From the NCBI GenBank assembly GCA_037833965.1, contig AP031351.1:11420501-11484500 (forward strand): a stretch of 64,000 nucleotides of DNA, in the 5' to 3' direction. Positions 11,801 through 25,240 of the stretch are shown in pieces. The notes under the pieces are model-generated. The model was not told the origin of the DNA. It saw nothing but the letters and a program-made list of their open reading frames with translations, and made no database searches. The translations under genes were made by a program, and so were the position numbers. How positions within the stretch are numbered: the first letter of the stretch is position 1; every line of letters begins with the position of its first letter. The stretch comes from Marchantia polymorpha subsp. ruderalis. Lineage: Eukaryota > Streptophyta > Marchantiopsida > Marchantiales > Marchantiaceae.

Positions 11801-13877
11801 GCGGTGTTCGACGAATTTCATCTGTTCTAAAGGCGGCTTGAATCTGTCAGACATAGGTAAGCACCGCACTCGTTATAAGAACGTGAGATTAGAAAATGAC
11901 CTCCCAGTTACATGAGCTGGCTGAACAAGATGGAAACAGATTTGAGATGAAGATTTTGCGATGTAAAACACAGAAAAGAATCCGACAGCTAAAGAGCCTT
12001 CCCGGTATAAACGATTTTAGTTCGAAAATTGGAAAGCATGTGCAGAGGATGACAGAAGCATGACACGCAATTCACAACCAAGTAATAAATCTCTCACTAA
12101 AGCGCCGTTCGGATAAGCTTCAACCATGTTGCAAGACTGACGACTGATTGATGCGATGAACCAAACGATGAATACGTGTCGTTATAACCTTTGCGCACGT
12201 AGACGCAGTACGTCGCCGTCTCATAGCTCAACAGACAGAGAGAGGACAGGGGTAACATGAGAGTCCTGGACAATCTTGAAACGGAATTCCAAAAGGCTCA
12301 TTGCCAGTACTCATCTTCCATCTAGTCACCACGTTGAATCTACATACCTCTCGTTGAAGTGCTTCATCAAGCTCCTGTTTTTCATCGTTTGTGATGTCCT
12401 TCTGGTACAGCTGAGAAAGACAGTTTCGGATACTGCAGGAGAGATAAATGGTCAGTGAAATTGAAGAAGCGAGGCCAATGGAGGTTCTTAGTAAACCTCA
12501 ATAACCTCGTCTGGATACATCTGCCAGAAAATCCAAGACTGAAACGACCTTGAACTCCAGTCAAGGTTACATTTCCTTCTGATAAACTGTACAAGATTGA
12601 TGTCAATCTGCTGCTTCGAGAGACCCACTGCTGAGGACTCCGGTAGAATTCTAATTCCGATTTGAGACTTGTGAACCGAGACAGCGACAAGAATGAACAT
12701 CAGAGAGAGAAAGATCAACGCATCTTACCGAGAAAATTTCTGCAACAACGAGCGCCGGACAGACTGGGTAGGGTGGGCGGTCAGGACTAGGTCGACTGTT
12801 TGGTTTTTCAGGGCTTCAAATATCTCAATGGGAGACTTGCCAAGCTGGTGAACAAGTCTGTCGAAGGTCTCTTCAATGTCGGATTCAGTCAATGCGCTGT
12901 TCTCGTCGGCGAGGTCACCTCTTTTCTGCTTGGCTCGTCGACGATATGCGATTTGAACCTCCTCGGCAAGGTTGCTCAGATTGAGCATGTGAGAGAAAGA
13001 ACTAGCTACAACGATAGAATCACCCGGGTCAAGAGAGTCAAGCACATCCTTCAGCTCGCCGAGTTTCTCCATGTCACCTTGTCCGTCAGTCTTTCCATAC
13101 TGTCCAGCAAGCTCGTAACATTTTTGAACCTGAGGAGAATCAGCAGAGCGGCCATTCAGTATTTGCAATCTGACTCCACGGAGCAAGATCACCACTCAAT
13201 CTTCTTACTCGAGTTTTGTTCAAAGTAGACTACTTCAGAACCCCCTTCGCATCCACAGCCGAATTCAAGTGATCCCGTGATGCCCAAATAAGTCAAAGAA
13301 AAACCCAAAGTCTGAGTTTGAGCTGTCCAGATCATACCTCCGCAAAAGTCTAGTAATATTAGTAATTCAAGTAGTTATGTCGGGAGATTCGATCGTGGAG
13401 GAATCGGGAATCTAGACAATTCACAAGGCTCGACGGCGGAACACTCTAGAATAAAACTAGGAATAGATCGTGTGTTCCGTCGGGTTTTGAGGCTCAGATA
13501 ATGAATTGCAAGATTGTAAGAGAGGAACACATGGTGCACGGATGATTCGATATGTAAGAATGAGTAGCTTACTAAGTTGTGCGCATGAAGAACATGCAAT
13601 TGGGTGTGCGGGGCAAATCTTGACCTGTCAAAATTCCTCTACGACTCTGGCAAAAACCTCAATTCCAGATACGGGAGAAAAGTTGTACCGTCTCTTTGAC
13701 GTCTTCTCCGTGAAGATCCTGAAGAATATCGAGAAATCTGTCGAGAAGGAGTGCATCGTATTCAATAAGCTTATCATCTTCGGATACTTTTCGGGGAGCA
13801 AGAAGGCGCATCTGTGCATCTATGGACGCCATCTTCTCGAGTGAGTGAGAGTGACTGGTAAATCCATGATTCGCCAT
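8830..13877 (-). CDS. PPC: Phosphoenolpyruvate carboxylase, plant type, complete, ten exons
   Basis: Converts phosphoenolpyruvate plus bicarbonate to oxaloacetate in the cytosol, refilling the TCA cycle. Exons: 13877-13689, 13129-12729, 12432-12348, 11843-11621, 11497-11394, 11254-11167, 11043-10889, 10745-9747, 9642-9256, 9120-8830. All introns are GT-AG and phases agree, giving 973 residues (family about 960-970). Visible marks: the regulatory motif [12 protein letters not shown] with phospho-Ser at about residue 18; catalytic His in TAHPTQ (about 182); [11 protein letters not shown] (about 604); [13 protein letters not shown] (about 643); [13 protein letters not shown]; and the C-terminal QNTG that marks plant-type rather than bacterial-type PEPC. 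The start was chosen because the upstream ATG brings in the LEK part of the phosphorylation motif; the ATG 45 bases downstream would cut it off. The gene looks intact. It is transcribed in the same direction as the COMM gene about 1.8 kb downstream. Confidence 0.97.
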
Positions 13878-15310
13878 CGGTCTTAAAAACTCTGCAATCG
13901 AGGGCTGTTCGCGAACTTTTAGGTTGCTCCGCCTGTGTGGTTCAGTTCCCCACTTCCCTGCCCCACCGCTGTTCTTCGGATGGATGCGGTCCGTGCCAAA
14001 TTCCAATGGGACCCGCCGTTCTCGCTCGTGTATCGGCAACACTCCACGCTCGTCGCTGGCCTCAGCGAAGGTGAACCCTAGCGTTCGCAGACGGGGAGAG
14101 AAGCAGCAGCGGCCTGACTTTCCTCCTAGCGCAAGCAAGCGCTGAATCTTGTGTCCTGCTGATGGAGCAATGATGTTCGGATGCCTGAACAATGTGAATC
14201 CTAGGAGGGTTCTATACCCGCGGCAAATCGGATGCCACCTGCTCGACACTTTTCACCAGTGAGCCCGATCGCTGGAACCAAGCGCGCGCACAGCAGCACA
14301 GGCGCCACACCACACTCGCTCTCACTCTCTCTCTCCCCTCCCCACTCCTCGTCCTCGCCTCGTCCTCGTCCTCGAGACCTTCTCGGACGACTACTGCCAC
14401 ATGCTCCAAAACAAAACAAAACAGCGACGAATCCACTGAGCGATATGCCACACTCCACACTCTACAGCCAGCCACAGCTCTGACCTTCCTTTCCACAATT
14501 ACCACCTCGCCCACTCCGCTTAAAATACTCTCGCCCCCACTACGCGACTTCCCCCGCCCTCGGCACAATCCAGCGCCATCCGACTCGTCCCGCCCCCGAC
14601 ACTTTCCTTCCGCTGCCTCTCCGTGCTCGCTAAAGATCCCCCGCCACTAACTCGCCACTCCACCACTCGCTGCCTCCTCCGCTCCGGGCATCCCCTCTCC
14701 CTCTCCTCCTCCCGCGGCCCCTCGAAATGACCTCCCATCCCCAGAAACGACAAAACCCTCTCTCTCCCTGTCTCTCTCGTCACCGGCGCCAGAGCCAGAT
14801 GAGCCGAAGACCAACCGCCTCCGTCGGTCAACACCTCGATCCCTCGATCCGCAGCTCTCGTCAGAGGATTAACCACGCACATCCGCAGGCATCGTCGCAG
14901 TCGACATCGACGTTGATGTTGACGTCGTTGCTGCGGCTGTGCTTCTTGGGGCTCTCCTCTCCCGAACCCTCCCCCGAAGGACGGACGGACGGACGGCTCC
15001 GCAGTCGCAGGGAAGGATCGTCTGTCGGGTCGTACTGGCTCCAGCGGAGACTGAGCCCGCTCCCTCTCGGGAGTCGAGACTCGCGATCCATCGTGGATTT
15101 GGACGGGAGTCGGAAACCGGTGCAGGGAGGAAGAACCGGAGCGAAGGTGGGAGGGCTGGAGTGACTCGATCGGACCCGAGCTCCTGACTCTCCTGACCTG
15201 ACCTGACCCGACCTCAATGACTGGCTGGGCTTTACCCGAACCCCGATCCGACGTTGACTGACGGACTCGGACGTTCCGGATCCGCGGGACTTGCTATTAT
15301 AAGCTCGAAT
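13878..15310 (-). promoter_or_regulatory. PEPC 5' region: probable 5' UTR, 5' UTR intron and promoter
   Basis: The sequence is GC-rich and, on the minus strand, GA-rich (plus-strand CT tracts at about 14310-14345 and 14690-14790). A splice acceptor, GATTGCAG followed by AGTTTTTAAG, sits 14 bases before the PEPC ATG (boundary 13892/13891), which suggests an intron within the 5' UTR. A TATA-like TTATAATAG lies on the minus strand near 15290-15300. Many overlapping open frames on both strands here look like composition shadows. The promoter call is inferred from position and composition. Confidence 0.45.
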
Positions 15311-17030
15311 CAATGTTCATTCTGGGATCTCGAAATGGGCCGGGAGTGGCCTCGGGCTCTTGACGCGTGGCACCTACCGTCTCCTCGCAAGAGCTAGCAG
15401 CTTCGGGAAATACATTGAGGTCGCCTTCCTTCGGAACCGATGTGCTGACAACCTCCCGCTCTCGACCCGTCGGATCTTGTCACGGCCCAGGGACCCCGGG
15501 GACCGGACTCTCGGCTGTCCCCATCCTCGAGCGCAACCAGCCATGGCTGGAATCTGGAACTTGGATCTCTCGGTTCTGGAAGATTCTTTCGACGACTTTT
15601 CAATCCAAAAACCTCGGCCTTAACCTTATGGCCTTTTTCTTTACCTTAAACTTTGGCACTGTGATTCCCTAAGTGCACAACCCGTCAAACCGAAGAATAT
15701 ATATATATATATATATAATATTTCATTCCTTATTGATTAATTGGGGGCTCCGAAGGGTTGGATTAAAAAAAATCCATGACATCAAATCTATAAACTCTGC
15801 TAATTTTTTTCTGCGATGATTTTTCCTGACGCAATAATTTCGCCCTAAATCAACGTAGTCTGCCCCTTAAGTAAAAACAGCAATTCCACATGACCGTAAG
15901 AAGTAAGGACATTCACACCACTTTAATCATTACGCTTTTCTTAAACCCCAGAGCCCAACATTGGGTGCCCAACATTGGGTGCTTTTGGGTGACATTATTT
16001 TTCATGGATGGTTATTATTTCATGGTGGTTTTGGATGGTTCTAGTCATGGATGGTACGAACCCATGCCCATCAATACCTGCTTGATACCCAGACCATAAC
16101 TATCAGGAGTCTGGGTACAGATTTGAAGTAAAATGTTGGACTCTGCTTCATACTGAGGAAACAGGCCTCCCCTCCCAAATACAGCTCAACCTTATATCAA
16201 CCTCGCGTTAGGGTTACTTTGTCCCCCGTTTAGTTGGCCGGTCCGATCCAATGGAGCACTGAGCACTTGGCAGTACGCAGTTTTTGTCCAGACATAGATG
16301 ACCTGATCCCGGGAAATTCATCCGAGTAGAAATTCCCGGAGAGTAACTGACTTATATCACCGAGGTTATAATTATTGCCCAACAATGATGAGATGCTACC
16401 ATGCACTCGAAAAGCATTTTCGGCCTATCAGAGAAAAGTCCGCAGGGTCTTGCAGGCGAACCCCGTCAGCTATAAAGTAGAACGTGGAGGCATATTCTGG
16501 GGCATCTAATAAGGTCCGCTGGTAAAAGAAAAGAATACTGGCCGGGAAGAGGGTCATGATCATGACTGCGGTAGGGCAAGTATTCTCCTCCGTACGGCCG
16601 CAAAAAGGACACTGCCAGTCCGGAACCATCGTCAGTCCTTCGTTTATTCGATGTCGTTACAGGACCATTGTTAGGCCTCTGGAAAATGGGCCTCATTTTT
16701 GTCTCTCCCCTCACATTCCTCGCTATGGCAGCAATATTTGATGGCGTTAGCAAACTCGGCTCTTTGCACGCCATGTTCCAAGCCCCCACCATCACCCGAA
16801 CCCTTATCGGGATTTGGAGCCTCCATATGAGCTAAACCTCCCGGTACAGGATTTACGTCTACTAATAATGGAGCTCTAGCCAACTTCCGGGGCGAGCTTA
16901 TCCTAGGTACCCGTTACAGAAAGTCCCCCCCACACTTCACAAGACCGCGGGCTTATCAATGATCGATGGAAGACAAAGCGATGAGATTAGGTTACCTGCA
17001 AGGTTGTGTATGCTCCATCACATTCCTTGT
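15311..17030. other. Intergenic, no supported gene
   Basis: An (AT)n tract lies at about 15697-15717. A doubled CAACATTGGGTGCC sits at about 15957-15981. A GC-richer block at 16200-16930 with open frames on both strands resembles repeat DNA, but no transposon domain was recognised. Confidence 0.4.
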
Positions 17031-20000
17031 TCTCTTTTTCTTCTTTGGTAGAGGAAACAGCCACTTGCAAGTAAAATTAATTGGTCTGAAATTTCAAATT
17101 TGAAAGTTAGTAAAACAATGATTTGAAATGAAAATATATTTTTTAATTTTTAATTAATGTTTTTTAAAAGATAGAAAAACTGGAAGATAATTTTTCTGTC
17201 TTTTATCTTTATATGGATGAAATTTAATCAAAAATGACTTTCGAAAATATCAAAATTCTGATGAAAAATATTTCATCCCTACAATTTCCTTCATATATAT
17301 CCACATTGAAAATCATATAAATTAAATCCCAAAAAAATTTCAATATTTTAAAAATATATTTTTACGATGATAGTTATACACACAGTTGTCATTGCAGTTG
17401 GAAAAATTATCAACTGTGTTCATGCAACAATAGATTATCTTGTTTCAATGATGTTCTGAATAAGAAGAATGATTTGTATGAGTATGATTGTTACATAAAT
17501 AATAACTATATTCTTATGTGCATAAAGTTTGATATAAATTTTTTTAAACATAAATATTAAATGACTTCATATATGTTTATGAATAATCATTAGAATTATA
17601 ACCTAGATAGAATATAGATGTAAAAACTATCACTAATTCATGTGTGATCATTATCTGCAAATACTATTGCTTATGAATATGCGATAGATTTTGAGAAAAA
17701 TGAAAGTAGTTAAAAAAATTTGATTAAAACTGAAGAGTTAAAAACTTCAAGATTATGCAACACTCAACATATTTATAATGAGTAGTCAAAAAAATATTTC
17801 GAAGTTGTCTTATTTGCAAGTCATGAGCAGTTTGTGACGTATCACAAATAATTCTGGAGTATTGCAATGCAATTTTTCAACTGCAAGATGAAGATGTATA
17901 AAAGAATTGTGATAAAATTAGTTACACTTAAAGTAGCAATCATAATTTGATCTATGCTATTAAATAGTATTTTCTTATTCTAGACTTTTTAATGTGAAAC
18001 TATCTTGAAATAATTTCAGACAAATTACTGATAATCGTTATGTCAAGGCTGTATAAACTTCAAACAACCTTGCTATTGTTTGGCTTGGGACGTCATTCAA
18101 AATTTATTTATAATTATTATTTAGCTAACTTAAATATTACTATACAAATATTTGAACCTAAAAGAAGTTAGAAATCAATTCAAATTTTAATTAACTATAA
18201 TGAGTTAAGAATAATATTCTGGTTAAACCTCTTATGTAGCGAGCATTATATTAGATAGCTAGCATACACTTTCTCGAACATAAAATTAAGACTCATAGAT
18301 AGTAATTGACTCATTGTGTTGCCTAGAAGTAATCTTGCGGAGACCAAACATGTATTGTTGCGGTTATTGTTCAAAATAAATAAATAAATTATAATATCAG
18401 ATTTTATGTTATTCCAAACGTATAGATTGGTGACTCATAGATTTTTTTAGTTTCAATTAGACAAATTTTTTTACAATTAAATCGTAAATTATGATTGATA
18501 AAATTCAAGATTCACTTCTAATCCATGAAAAATTTTTATAATAAATCGAAAATTTATTTAATCTATGTTAAAATCAAATCATCTTTACATTCTTTTAAAC
18601 TTACAACAATTTTATAATTCACGAGAAATAAATGATAAAAATCAACTAAACATATTATTATGTTTTGATAAGCTATTTCAAATCTTGGTAAAAAAATATA
18701 TTCTATCATATGTGCACAACTTCATCTCTACCAATGATGATTTATGATCATATGAAAGGATGCAGGATTTTCTTCACATTTATTTGCAATGGCAAAAATA
18801 TGAATATGATATCTTGTAGAAATTTTTATAGTGATTTTTTACCTATTGGAACATTTGTAATGAATAATTTCCATATTTGTCACATGTTCATCTGCCTCTT
18901 GAACCTTAAAAGCTTACCTTTTGTTTCAAGTATTATTGCACATGTATAATTTTAACATTGTTTATTTGTCATTTTTTCAATTAAGAATCTATATACAAAA
19001 AATCAGCATTTGGAAAATTCCAACAAATATATAATTTGACAAAATATGTAACTTTTTCTATATTTTGAGCTGTTAGTTCATCAGCTTCAATTTCGATAAT
19101 TGATACACAATTATTTTTTGAAATTTCAAGAATTTTACTATTTTGATTCATATTGGAACCTTGCAAGTTAAAAGTTACAGCATGATAATCGTTGGAGATA
19201 ATGTGAATTATTAGATTCAAGTACATATGGCGATATGCTATTGAATTGTAAAAAGCTAATAATACATTGTTATATCTCAGTTGAAAAATTTTGCAGTTGT
19301 CATATTTCATAATACTTGATATGTTCATGCTATGCTTGATATAGATTAATTTCTGGTTTATTTTTTGTTCATCTAAATGTTGTGTATGAATTTTTCTCAC
19401 AAGTGTAGTATTTTCTTTGCAGAAATATTTTTCATATACAATCTATCTCATTGAATATCACCTGTATTAAAGCTTCATAATCAGTTTTGTTGTCTGATTG
19501 ATCTTCAAATGATTCTATGTAGTAAAAGGATTTTTTATTTTTAATTAAATATATTTTGATTTTTAATAAGGAATAAGTCTATTTATTTATTTATTTATTT
19601 AGAACTCCTTAATGTTAAAAATTCGTTGAACATGCTGCTCTTCAAATGATTTGTGATCGCGTCTTAATACATACTTAAAATAAATACAAGAAAATGTGAT
19701 CGTAGAAATTCATTTCTCCTACCTATGTCATGATTTATACTTAACTCTTGCATAAAGAAATGAAATTTCCAAGAGATAAAACATGAATTGCAATCTCCTT
19801 TTTCTTGCCCATCCATTATGATGGAAATTCACAATCTATCTAAACAAGACAAGATATGATATAGATTTAAGTTATCTCAATGAATATGTTCATTCTTGTT
19901 TATCTAAGTTATGCTTGCACGAAGAATCAAGCTCCAGATTTTCGTTTGACTATGCTTCGTTATACTATTTGCATGTCTGATAAAACAAGGAGATGTTGCT

Positions 20001-20299
20001 ATGGTTTAGTCCATGAATATCCATATCTATTATTATATAAGATGAAGTGTATGTATGTATATACATACATATATATATATATACATATATATACACACAC
20101 ACATATATATCAAAATACATAGTTTGATCATTCAATTAATTAAGTTAATTTGAGTTGTTGTGACTTGGTTCAAAACCTATCTATGCTCATTTATGGAGAA
20201 ACGGATTTATTGGTTATTTTGTGCCATAAATACATGTACAAATTTTATAGTAGTATTGATAATTAATCTTAGGAGTGGCTTGTTATTCCTGAGTTTATT
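17031..20299. other. Very AT-rich intergenic stretch
   Basis: No gene is supported. One 139-codon minus-strand frame (18981-19400) is unusually long for this base composition, but is Ile-, Asn- and Tyr-rich and shows no known motif. A TTTA run is at about 19580-19600. A mixed (TA)n/(AC)n microsatellite occupies about 20050-20110. Confidence 0.45.
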
Positions 20300-21122
20300 C
20301 TAATTATCCCTCATCCTACTATACTAGGGTGAGTGATTATCAGCAAAGTGGTCAGACAAGTTCTCAACCGGTCCTTGCCGGTGACGATAACTTAAAATTG
20401 ATGTTTATTCATCATGCTCATGCATAGTTCTCTGTTGTGACAAGGCAAGGCTTGATAGCCTCTCGATCGGATCCTTGCCGGATGACAATAGCCTGAAATT
20501 GAGATTTATTCATCATGCTCATGCATAGTTCTTTGTAGTGACAAGGCAAGGCTCGATAGACTCTCGATCGGATCCTTGTCGGTGACAATAGCGTGAAATG
20601 ATAAAATCGAGGAAGATCTCGCTAAATTTGAAGCTAAACGGTGTTGTGGGTGGGGCTCGGATTCAGCTTTGTGAGCTTCGCTCGCTCAGCCCTGATTAGT
20701 GAAAGGAAGGAATACTCAATTTAAAATTAGACTGGTCTCATCGCAAGGATGATGGTTCACACAAATGCCTGACACAATCATTGTAGACTTTGAGCCGATC
20801 TTTTGTAGATAGATTCCGTACAAATAGAGACCATAATACGCATGAACAATCAGCACTGCTACTCCTCCTCGTCGTGAATGTAGAGGCAGAGTGAGGACTT
20901 GCAGCAGGAGAGTAGTAACACGCGAGTTGGTGAATCAGGCTTTAGACACTCTGTTGCTGCATGAAAGAGAAGAACGAAACTACGATGAGAGTAGATTAGC
21001 GACAGCTAGCCATCAGGTGCCTATCACCTCCAACTCAATGTTCTTGGTGAAGTTCCAACCTAATAACTTCGCATTTGGCTAATTATACCTCACCCTAGTA
21101 TAGTAGGATGAATGATAATTAG
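20300..21122. mobile_element. Non-autonomous element with terminal inverted repeats
   Basis: The ends are inverted copies of each other over about 44 bases. Both begin CTAATTAT and share a perfectly matching 23-base inner block (positions 20311-20333 on the left, its reverse complement on the right) that includes CCTACTATACTAGGGTG. Each end is also close to palindromic by itself. The 823-base interior has no transposase. It carries about 2.3 tandem copies of a roughly 101-base unit (20365-20600), recognised by the recurring TCATCATGCTCATGCATAG and GATCGGATCCTTG. No clear target-site duplication was seen, so the superfamily is not assigned. Confidence 0.6.
20365..20600. repeat. 101-bp tandem repeat, about 2.3 copies
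   Basis: The word TTTATTCATCATGCTCATGC occurs at 20404 and 20505, a period of 101 bases. The accompanying CCTTGCCGG/TGACAATAG block occurs three times (about 20373, 20473, 20572), so the third unit is partial. Copies differ by a few substitutions. Confidence 0.8.
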
Positions 21123-23990
21123 TCTAAACAAAGTGAAAACTACTTCAATCTTAAGCTTTATTGAAAAACCAAATATTACTGTATGTTTGATTTTTATAGG
21201 TTGGTAAAACAATAAAAATATATACACCAGAGTATACTTCAGTATATTAATGAAACTTTGTTTATCGTATTATATAATACATCTGGAAAACAAAATATCC
21301 ATTGCTTTACAAGTACTTGCTAGTGTAATGCACGCATAGTTATAATGTAGTGGAAAATACATAAAATCTTCTTATTGAGATGCTATAGGGATTGGGCCGC
21401 ACCTCATAGGTGTCGCATCGATGAATCAATTGACAACCGTTGCCATCGTTTTTGTTACATTCCTTGTTCCTTAGCCATTTATAAAGATTGTGCACTAAAA
21501 GCATAGCAAAGGTAGGTGTTTTGCAATCCGTAGACTAACGAACTTTGGGAGTGTCATCATGGTAACTCGATGGGCCCTGTCAATTGTCTGGGAATAAATA
21601 TTGTGACTGCAAGTGAAGCGTTTCTAGAAGGTGAAGGCTAAAGCAAGACAGAATATGTTCAACTCTTGACATCTTGAACCTCTAGTGGTTGAGCGCAACT
21701 CACCAAAAACACAGACAAAGTCGATAGAGACGGTCCTTTCGACAATCGAAGGATGTAAAGGGTCAACATCCAAAGTACCACGAATTCATCCGGGAAAACA
21801 ATTGTCGAGGACAGGATGTGCTGCTGCAGCTGCCTCTGCTGACACCACTTCTTTCGTACGAATTCACCGAAGAAAGCAAATGTTATTCACTTGGTCTCTT
21901 GAGTGATCAAAAGGTTTCTCTGCATGTTTAGGCAGTTGATATCTGGTCAGTCGCTATGTGGACTGTTGCAACCAAATGATCTCACTGTGTACTCCCGCAC
22001 AGTGACTGCTGATCTCATGTTCGTTGTACCTTCCTATAACTGTAAAAGAAGGCAGATGGTAAGACGGAGTGTTGTGCAGTTTTCGAAGCACATGCATTGG
22101 CAAATCGGGAGTTTGTACCTTTATTCCATAATTTCTCCGCACAAAAAGAGACAAGTCGACGGCGAATCACCGTTTTAAGTATCCCAGATCTTTACTTTTA
22201 TTTCTCCTTTTTCAACCGTCAGTTTTTCTTCCAGTCTTTACAATGTCAACAGGTAGACAAACAAACAGTTTCACTACAAGTCCTGCTCGAGGTTTCAGCG
22301 TTTCACACAAGCTATTTTTTGTTTGAATGGATGTATGTTCGCAAGGCTTATATCATACAATATATCGTTTTTTTCAGTGCGGTCAACCTCCTCGTCTTTT
22401 CATTTCTAAGTTAAGGTAGAGTCTAAGAAGTTCCACACAAGCAGGCTACACAGTAAGTGGAGGACGTAGATCAATACTAGAACAGGAAGAGCAATTTCTA
22501 TCTATCATTGAGATATCAGACGGAATTTGAGCAGCTGATGTCTCCCCACCAACAACGATCTCAAAATTTGATTCATAGCAGGCTGAAACTATGCGTGTTG
22601 GATCTGCAATTGTGCACCGATGTTTCTTCCTCAGAAGAAGTCACAACAAGTTCATGTGTTCTAGACAATGTCGAACAAGCTTGATGGCTCAGCAGTCAGA
22701 AGTGTGTGGATGCACAAGATATCAGTTGAAGACTGGCCAGAAAACAAGTAGGCTGTTCATTGAAGGTAGGTTGGACATGGAGAAAGAACTTGCTGCCACC
22801 GTTTGACATGTTCAGTCCTTGATGTTTGTTTACCACTGTAACTTGCAGCAACCAAAGTCATGTCTTCTTTCCTGGCTTCCATTTGTATCCCTCGGCATTT
22901 GCAAGAAGTCATCCAATTCAGTTACTTCACCAAGTGGCTCAAGACAAGCTGACAACTGGAAATAATCTTTGCACATTCTAATATAGTAAGACAAGAGGTC
23001 ACATGTAGCTCAACCCCGATTGCTGCTTGAGTGGTTATGAACGTATGAGGAAAAAGTGTTCATGGACTTCAGATACCACCTCACCTTTATTAGCAACTTG
23101 CCTCTGTCAAAATCGAAACACCTTTCTCCATCAACTTTACTTCGTTTTCAAATTGGGTGAGTCATAAGTTTGTTGCTTGATACATCGTTCTTCTTAAACT
23201 TGCAAGTCTCTCCACCATATGAGCAGTCCAACCACTGGCATTTGAGCTTGAATTCTGGAGGAGGTACATCCCATCCAGATTCTCCTACTGTCGCTCTTTT
23301 TTTTTCCTTTTTTTTTTGTTGACAGTGATGATAAATCAATCGATAGCAACCTATGAAAAACCTAGTGACGGATATAATCTTAAGCCCTAAAAAAGTTGAC
23401 GAAAAGGAAGAGATCTGAAAGGATGAAGGGTGCTCCCTGTCCTGAAAAAGCTTGAATTGTCTGTTCCAAACAATCCTACTAAATCAAAGCCGGAGATTGC
23501 AAGACACACCCGGAACGAATAATTTTTGGGATCAATAATTACAATCTTCCGACAAAGGGAGGAATATATACGTGATTGAAGAGAACTGCGACTCATATAA
23601 TACCAGGAAATCTGAATGCTTGCTACAACTGCTCAGGTGAATGATATGACTTCTCTCGAAGTGAAATATTCTTTGGGGGTCACGTCACAACTACTTGTGA
23701 AGACAAAGAATATGTCGAATATAAACACTGTCCACGTTGATATTGACGACAAGATGAGGTTCTGGAAACTCCCATATTTTAACTCACGGATGCCCGGGTG
23801 ACGGCAGAGTGCCGTCTCTGATGATAATACTAATTTCTGTATAATGTCTGAAAATAAGGAAAAATATAAAAATTACTCATTTCATGAGCAAATTTCAAAC
23901 ACATTGTACTCGGGCATTATCGCTTAGATATACCTTCCTTTTTCAGAACAGACGTGCCTATATTCATCCGTTGTCACTTCCAAATCAAAT
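21123..23990. other. Intergenic, short unidentified frames only
   Basis: Several frames of 60-105 codons occur. The most gene-like is 23148-23339 on the minus strand: after a Lys-rich start it encodes a Cys-bearing stretch (CQWLDCSYGGETCKF) that could be a small zinc-binding exon. No family was recognised and no splice-joined partner was found. Confidence 0.35.
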
Positions 23991-25240
23991 CCGAACCTCA
24001 ATAGAAGTAAACATGGCCCGATGAAATAGTAGAAACCATTTGATGAACACACCTCCAGGTGGGGACCACAATCCACGGAGGGACTCTCTTCACAGAGTCC
24101 GAGTGAGAATTTTTCCCTTTACAAGGGTCCGGGATTCTAAACTTTGGAGAAGGCATTGGAGCCCAGAGGATTTGGACGTAAAATCCTCCGGATCGAGGCA
24201 CCTGACAACGACGTACGGAGGTTCTCCCCAGCGATCACGCCCTCCTTCCCTCCTTCGCAGTCCGATAGACACTGAACACGCGTCTGCGAGGCAAGCCACA
24301 AAAGAGAACATACGGTGAATCTTCGATGCCAGAGGAGCCAGATGACCACGTGCCGCCCTAGTACGAGCGGGGCGCCGCAGATCGGGAAGGGCCACAAACA
24401 CGCCAGCAATCACGCTCTCTGCCATGTGGCAGCACGGAAAGGCCACGCGGCAGTGTGGGAGCTCAGACAAATATCTCCCCGAGATGTTTAAGACAAGGGC
24501 CGCAGTGAACCCGAGTTACCGAACTCCGGGGTTTACTTGACCCGCCGCGAGAGCTCCTCGTTCGATGTCACGTGTGGGGCGGTGTCGACCGGGGGGACGA
24601 GCACCCGTTCGCCCCTACTTGTTCGGGTTAAGCTGACCCACCTTCCGTGGATGCCGCGCTCGTGGCGACCGATTTTGTCCTTTGCTCGGCTTGTGGAGCG
24701 CAGGTGAGGCCTGAAGGGGAAGACGATGATCATTCAGCCCGTCTCTAAGTCGGGACCTACAGCGGACGGGTGTCGTACGTAGTCATGGCGTCAGCCGGTC
24801 ACCTGAGCCGTTCCAAGCGGGGCCTGGAACATCCATCCGATCGTGGGCCTCAAGCCCTGTGCTTGTCCTATCCAAGGACATCGAACATGTGCCTGTTGGG
24901 GACAAGCTCTCCTCGTCCCTCCCACATCGGATCGTCCTTGCCTCTGGCCTCCTCCACTCACGACCTCTCGTTGCTTCTACTCTACATTCTCTGCCGTCCC
25001 TGCGCAAGTCTCAGTCACGGCCTCGGTGGTGAGTTTGTCCCGTCCCCTGGAAGTACAGGAAGACCACTCGTCCTTCTCCGAAATGCCAGTTCGACCACGA
25101 ACGGTGCTTCGCTCCTCGAAGACAGAGTGCGGTTAACCTGCACTTTAATTGAAGAAACGAAAGCCTTGGCTTTACTCCGGGACTTGACTTAGGGCCTTGG
25201 GCACCATGACCATCTCGTTGCAGTTTGTGACCAACCGTGT
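23991..25240. other. GC-rich island with overlapping frames, probable repeat DNA
   Basis: GC content rises sharply compared with both sides, and open frames of 66-140 codons overlap on both strands. One frame from about 24845 to 25030 reads smoothly (ending before a TGA near 25029) but matches no domain I know. I read this as part of a GC-rich repeat or captured DNA and do not call a gene. Confidence 0.35.

Noticed and set aside
24770-25192. 140-codon plus-strand frame in the 24-25 kb GC-rich island
   Set aside because: Other frames in the same bases are equally open and none has a known motif.
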